A stretch of 10,085 nt of DNA from assembly GCA_947463845.1 (NCBI GenBank), contig CANHUM010000033.1, positions 1-10,085 on the forward strand. The letters are read 5' to 3'. Each line of letters begins with the position of its first letter. Position 1 is the stretch's first letter. The translations under genes and the position numbers were made by a program. Positions 7,053 through 10,085 of the stretch are shown piece by piece. The notes under the pieces were generated by a model. The model was given only the letters and a program-made list of their open reading frames with translations, did not search any database and had not been told where the DNA came from. This DNA is from Comamonadaceae bacterium. GTDB taxonomy: Bacteria > Pseudomonadota > Gammaproteobacteria > Burkholderiales > Burkholderiaceae_C.

Positions 7053-8060
7053 ATGACCATCAAGTTGGGTATCAACGGATTCGGCCGCATTGGCCGTCTG
7101 GCACTTCGTGCCGCACTCAAGCACGGCTTCAACGACATTCAGATCGTTGGCATCAACGACCCCAAGCCCGCTGACTACCTGGCTTACATGCTCAAGTACG
7201 ACAGTGTGCACGGTCGTTTTGACGGCACAGTGGACTTCAGCGAGGACAGCCTGATCGTCAACGGAAAGCGCATCCAGCTCTCGCACGAACGCGACGCGCA
7301 CAATCTGCGCTGGGGCCAGATGGGCGTGGACATCGTGCTCGAATGCACGGGCCACTACCTGACCGAGCCCACCAGTCAGATGCACATTGCGGCCGGCGCC
7401 AAGAAGGTGGTGATCTCGGCGCCATCCAAGGACACCGTACCCATGTTTGTGTACGGGGTGAACCATCAGCAATACGCAGGTGAAGCCATCATCTCCAACG
7501 CGTCATGCACCACCAATTGCCTGGCCCCCGTGGTCAAGGTGCTCAACGACAAATGGGGTATCAAGCGTGGTCTGATGACCACGGTGCACGCCGCCACGGC
7601 CAGCCAGATGACGGTGGACGGCTCATCCCGCAAGGACTGGCGCGGTGGTCGCGGCATTCTGGAAAACATCATCCCCAGCAGCACCGGTGCGGCCAAGGCT
7701 GTGGGGGTGGTGATTCCCGAAATCAAGGGCAAGATCACGGGCATGGCGTTCCGCGTGCCGACCTCCGACGTGTCGGTGGTGGACTTGACTGTCGAATTGA
7801 ACAGCGATGCCAGCTACGCTGACATCTGCGCCGAAATGAAAGCCCAAAGCCAAGGCGCCTTGAAAGGCGTGCTGGGCTACACCGACGAGAAGGTGGTCTC
7901 TACCGATTTCCGTGGCGAGCCCTGCGCCAGCGTGTTCGACGCCACCGCTGGCATCGCGCTGGACAAGACATTCGTGAAGATCGTGGCCTGGTACGACAAC
8001 GAATGGGGTTACGCCAAGCAGTGCCTGGAGATGGTGCGTGTGGTGGCCAAAAAGAAATGA
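7053..8060 (+). CDS. gap: Type I glyceraldehyde-3-phosphate dehydrogenase
   Basis: GAPDH converts glyceraldehyde 3-phosphate, phosphate and NAD+ to 1,3-bisphosphoglycerate in glycolysis, and runs in reverse for gluconeogenesis or the Calvin cycle. The 335 residues match the usual length. Landmarks are the dinucleotide loop INGFGRIG (7-14), Asp36 in GINDP, which favours NAD over NADP, the active-site block SNASCTTNC with catalytic Cys152, His179 in TTVHAAT, DWRGGR (195-200), [10 protein letters not shown] (209-218), [14 protein letters not shown] (233-246) and WYDNEWGY (313-320). The start at 7053 has GAGG (7041-7044) 8 nt upstream. The gene follows tkt on the same strand; an own promoter in the spacer is possible but no clear hexamers are seen. 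No pgk gene follows, as it does in many gap clusters. The next gene converges from the opposite strand. Confidence 0.97.
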   Translation: MTIKLGINGFGRIGRLALRAALKHGFNDIQIVGINDPKPADYLAYMLKYDSVHGRFDGTVDFSEDSLIVNGKRIQLSHERDAHNLRWGQMGVDIVLECTGHYLTEPTSQMHIAAGAKKVVISAPSKDTVPMFVYGVNHQQYAGEAIISNASCTTNCLAPVVKVLNDKWGIKRGLMTTVHAATASQMTVDGSSRKDWRGGRGILENIIPSSTGAAKAVGVVIPEIKGKITGMAFRVPTSDVSVVDLTVELNSDASYADICAEMKAQSQGALKGVLGYTDEKVVSTDFRGEPCASVFDATAGIALDKTFVKIVAWYDNEWGYAKQCLEMVRVVAKKK

Positions 8061-8074
8061 TCTGCAGACGGGTC

Positions 8075-8096
8075 TTTGCCGCTGGCCTGCGGCGGA
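8075..8096 (+). terminator. Weak hairpin after gap, possible terminator
   Basis: GCCGC (8078-8082) and GCGGC (8089-8093) form a 5-bp GC stem with a 6-nt loop, 17 nt after the gap stop, extendable by two G-U pairs and one A-U pair. No T-run follows, so if it terminates gap it is not by a canonical intrinsic mechanism. Confidence 0.25.
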
Positions 8097-8123
8097 CTCG
8101 GCTGTGAAAGTTTCAAACTCCCG

Positions 8124-8156
8124 ATAAAAGCCGCCTGCTCAACAGAAGCAAGCGGC
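8124..8156 (-). terminator. Rho-independent terminator of the small Ala/Lys/His-rich gene
   Basis: The stem pairs GCCGC (8130-8134) with GCGGC (8152-8156) and TGCT (8136-8139) with AGCA (8147-8150), with one C/A mismatch between the two helices and a 7-nt loop. Read on the minus strand, the hairpin is followed directly by TTTTATC (8129-8123). It starts about 20 nt after the stop codon of the 79-residue gene, in the right orientation and position to end that transcript. On the plus strand no T-run follows. Confidence 0.8.
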
Positions 8157-8177
8157 CAACTCAATACCCGTTCAAGC

Positions 8178-8417
8178 TCATGGGGTCACGGCAGCCTTCT
8201 TGGCCGCTTCGGCGTGCTCATGCGCTTTGTCGGTGTGCTCTTGCGCCAATTTCACCTGAGCCTTGGCAGCCGCAACGTCTTTGGCGCTGAGAAGTTTGGA
8301 CACTTCCTTGTGGGCTTTGGCGGCAGACTCCAAATGCTCGGCCGCTTTGGCGTGGTGCTGTTCGGCCTTCATGGCGGTGGCAGCGGTCTCGGTGGTTTTC
8401 GGTTCGTTGTAGGTCAT
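8178..8417 (-). CDS. Small Ala/Lys/His-rich helical protein of unknown function
   Basis: The 79-residue protein is rich in Ala, Lys, Glu and His, has no Cys or Trp, and lacks a signal peptide or membrane segment. Residues about 12-39 (with AEQHHAKAAEHLESAAKAHKE) and 47-76 (with AQEHTDKAHEHAEAAKKAA) look like two charged alpha-helices split by a short turn near LLSAKD. Histidines recur at spacings of 7-8 residues (21/22, 28, 36; 61, 66, 68). It resembles small proteobacterial hypothetical proteins with repeated AAEHH-type motifs, whose role I do not know. The start at 8415-8417 is chosen because the composition changes sharply there. The frame stays open upstream to an ATG at 8583-8585, but that would overlap the neighbouring dehydrogenase gene and add unrelated sequence. 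The ribosome binding site (GAAAGA) is weak. A good terminator follows, so it is probably monocistronic. Confidence 0.75.
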   Translation of the reverse strand: MTYNEPKTTETAATAMKAEQHHAKAAEHLESAAKAHKEVSKLLSAKDVAAAKAQVKLAQEHTDKAHEHAEAAKKAAVTP

Positions 8418-8450
8418 GGCAATGTCTTTCAAAAATGAGTGAATGAAATG

Positions 8451-8474
8451 GTCCCCTCGGTGCCCCGAGAGGAC
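8451..8474 (-). other. Inverted repeat between the GMC gene and the small gene
   Basis: GTCC (8451-8454) pairs with GGAC (8471-8474) and CTCGG (8456-8460) with CCGAG (8465-8469), with one C/A mismatch and a TGCC tetraloop. Minus-strand sequence beyond it is T-rich but interrupted (CATTTCATT). It could be an imperfect terminator for the GMC dehydrogenase, or an operator in the promoter region of the small gene, whose start lies 33 nt further on. The sequence does not decide between these. Confidence 0.4.
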
Positions 8475-8526
8475 AAGACCATTCTTTTCACTCCACCCCA
8501 CCGCGTCTGTCTGCTCACCCACCTGG

Positions 8527-8556
8527 CAGGGTGCATTGGCACACCTATGCACCTTG
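8527..8556. other. Long inverted repeat spanning the GMC gene stop codon
   Basis: GGTGCAT (8530-8536) and ATGCACC (8547-8553) are perfect inverted copies around a 10-nt loop. Flanking bases extend the stem to about 10 bp (CAGGGTGCAT with ATGCACCTTG), with one G-U on the plus strand or A/C mismatch on the minus strand. The TAG stop (8545-8547) sits at the edge of the stem. No T-run follows on the minus strand. Confidence 0.5.
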
Positions 8557-10085
8557 GCGAATCCAATCCGCTGCCTTTTCGGCAATCATGATCGTCGGCG
8601 CGTTGGTGTTGCCACTCACAATGCGTGGCATGACCGAAGCGTCCACCACGCGAAGACCCGGCACACCATGCACGCGCAACTGCGCATCCACCACCGCCAT
8701 GCGATCTTGCCCCATGCGACAGGTGCCCACCGGGTGGTAGACCGTGTCGGCGTTTTGCCGAATCCAGTGCTCCAGTTGTTCATCGGTACGGGCGTCGGCT
8801 GACGCTGCCCACTCTTTGCCATAAGCGGCCAGCGCCGGTTGCGCCAGAATGCGCTGGGCTTGGCGTACCCCGTCACGCAAACGCTGCAGGTCTCGCGGGT
8901 CGCTCAAAAATTGCGGATCGATCAGCGGCGCGCTGTGGGGGTTGCGGTCGGCCAATTGCACACGACCTCGGCTGTGCGGTTGCAACAAACACACATGCAA
9001 AGAGTAGCCATGGCCCAGCGTGAGTTGGCGGCCATGGTCCACCAGTTTGGCCACCACAAAGTGCAGCTGGATGTCCGGGTGCGCCGCATCGGGACGGCTT
9101 TTGTAAAACGCTCCGCCCTCTGCAAAATTGGTGGTGAGCCGCCCCTTGCGTTGCTGCCGCCAGGCCCACAGGGCTTGCAAGGTGTGCCACACGCCGCGGG
9201 GTGAAACGCCCATCAAATCGGTGTGTCCCGGTGCATCGGCCACCAGCACCGCGTCCGGGTGGTCGTGCAGGTTCTCGCCCACACCAGGCAGATCGTGCAA
9301 CACCTCGATGCCCAAGCTTTGCAAGTGTGCAGCCGGCCCGATGCCCGAACGCATGAGGATGGCGGGTGACTGGAATGCGCCTGCGCTCAAAATGATTTCG
9401 CGCCGAGCGGTCAATGTTTGGGCCTTTCGGTCTTGCAAAGTGTGCACCTGCCTGGCCACACCTTGAACCAACCCAATGCAGTCCACGGTGACGCCCGTCA
9501 TGACGTGCAAATTGGGGCGCCCCCGATGGGGCGTAAGGTAAGCCTTGGCGGCGCTGAAACGTTCACCCGCCCGCTGCGTGACCTGGTACAGACCCACGCC
9601 TTCTTGAGATGGGCCGTTGAAGTCGCTGGTCCGCGCCAAACCCGCTTGTACGCCCGCCTCGACAAAGCGCTTCGAAAACACATTGGGGCTTTGCAGATCG
9701 GCCACGTTCAAGGGACCGTTCTGGCCATGCCACTCGTTGTGGATGCGTTCGTTGTGCTCGGCCTTCAAAAAATAGGGAAAGACTTCGGCCCATGACCACC
9801 CCGCACAACCCATCTGCGCCCAGGTGTCGTAGTCCGCTTGTTGGCCCCGAATGTAGGCCATCGCATTGGTCGAGCTGGATCCGCCCAAGGTGCGGCCCCT
9901 CGGCTGAAACCCGCTGCGCCCGAGCAAGCCGGGCTGAGGCACTGTGCTCAGGCCTTGCGACACGAGGTCCACGCGGGCCATGAGCGCGATGCCTGCGGGG
10001 CAATGGATCAGCGCGCTGGTATCGGGCGGCCCGGCCTCAAGCAGTGCCACCTGAACGGTAGGGTCTTCGCTCAAGCGGCTGGCGA
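8545..10085 (-). CDS. GMC-family FAD-dependent alcohol/choline dehydrogenase (AlkJ/BetA-like; 5' end cut by right edge)
   Basis: About 513 residues are present and the frame is open to the right edge. The first visible residues, [18 protein letters not shown], match the segment just after the N-terminal FAD-binding GAGSAG loop, so only about 15-20 residues are missing. The TTG at 10072-10074 is an internal leucine codon, not a start. Landmarks are the GMC signature [18 protein letters not shown], the second signature around [28 protein letters not shown], and the C-terminal catalytic block [10 protein letters not shown] followed by [19 protein letters not shown], giving the His and Asn of the active site. 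Overall it closely resembles AlkJ, the membrane-associated quinone-linked alcohol dehydrogenase of alkane degradation, and BetA choline dehydrogenase. The neighbours do not identify the substrate: there is no betaine aldehyde dehydrogenase or alkane gene in view. Family confident; substrate open. Confidence 0.92.
   Translation of the reverse strand, partial: ASRLSEDPTVQVALLEAGPPDTSALIHCPAGIALMARVDLVSQGLSTVPQPGLLGRSGFQPRGRTLGGSSSTNAMAYIRGQQADYDTWAQMGCAGWSWAEVFPYFLKAEHNERIHNEWHGQNGPLNVADLQSPNVFSKRFVEAGVQAGLARTSDFNGPSQEGVGLYQVTQRAGERFSAAKAYLTPHRGRPNLHVMTGVTVDCIGLVQGVARQVHTLQDRKAQTLTARREIILSAGAFQSPAILMRSGIGPAAHLQSLGIEVLHDLPGVGENLHDHPDAVLVADAPGHTDLMGVSPRGVWHTLQALWAWRQQRKGRLTTNFAEGGAFYKSRPDAAHPDIQLHFVVAKLVDHGRQLTLGHGYSLHVCLLQPHSRGRVQLADRNPHSAPLIDPQFLSDPRDLQRLRDGVRQAQRILAQPALAAYGKEWAASADARTDEQLEHWIRQNADTVYHPVGTCRMGQDRMAVVDAQLRVHGVPGLRVVDASVMPRIVSGNTNAPTIMIAEKAADWIRQGA

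Noticed and set aside
8446-8477. Heat-shock type promoter for the small gene (CTTGTCC and GACCATTT on the minus strand)
   Set aside because: The resemblance to a sigma-32 site is partial, the 17-18 nt spacing is long, and the bases also belong to the inverted repeat, so the match is not persuasive.
8418-8585. Extension of the small gene to an upstream ATG (135 residues)
   Set aside because: The extra 56 residues are of different composition, overlap the end of the GMC gene and cross the hairpin at 8451-8474. The family-like composition begins at the ATG at 8415-8417.
1-10085. Mobile element, CRISPR array, defence island or tRNA gene
   Set aside because: No terminal inverted repeats with a transposase, no regularly spaced repeats, no integrase and no cloverleaf-like tRNA sequence were seen. 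All genes look like ordinary chromosomal genes of one lineage.

Overview
The window is about 10 kb of GC-rich, gene-dense bacterial chromosome. The protein sequences (a MaeB-type malic enzyme, a MurU-like nucleotidyltransferase, PepP, transketolase and type I GAPDH) read like those of a betaproteobacterium of the order Burkholderiales, most likely family Comamonadaceae. That placement comes from recalled resemblance, not from a search. No IS element, phage gene, CRISPR array, tRNA or rRNA was seen. The base composition looks even throughout, which suggests core chromosome rather than a mobile island.

Layout. (1) 1-638, minus: the N-terminal 212 residues of malic enzyme MaeB, running off the left edge. 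Its 187-bp upstream region holds a TAAAAT -10 candidate, a 10-bp-spaced TGCGTA direct repeat and a leader hairpin. (2) 826-3606, minus: a compact operon of a MurU-like sugar-phosphate nucleotidyltransferase, Xaa-Pro aminopeptidase PepP (ATGA overlap) and a MOSC-domain protein (7-bp gap). (3) 3730-4824, plus: a VanA-like Rieske non-heme iron oxygenase, divergent from that operon and with no reductase gene in view. (4) 4920-8060, plus: transketolase then glyceraldehyde-3-phosphate dehydrogenase, separated by a 102-bp spacer that can fold into a long RNA hairpin. (5) 8178-8417, minus: a 79-residue Ala/Lys/His-rich helical protein with its own Rho-independent terminator, convergent with gap. (6) 8545-10085, minus: a GMC-family flavin alcohol dehydrogenase resembling AlkJ/BetA, cut at its 5' end by the right edge.

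How the genes fit together. tkt and gap serve the pentose-phosphate/Calvin-type carbon rearrangements and lower glycolysis. MaeB links malate to pyruvate and NADPH. MurU-like proteins act in peptidoglycan sugar recycling and PepP in peptide turnover. The Rieske oxygenase and the GMC dehydrogenase suggest oxidative catabolism of aromatic or alcohol substrates, but their substrates cannot be read from sequence.

I see no convincing undescribed multi-gene system. The items most worth a second look are the structured tkt-gap spacer, the small Ala/Lys/His protein, the orphan oxygenase, and the repeat upstream of maeB. There is no gene-free stretch longer than 300 bases; the largest gap is 639-825.
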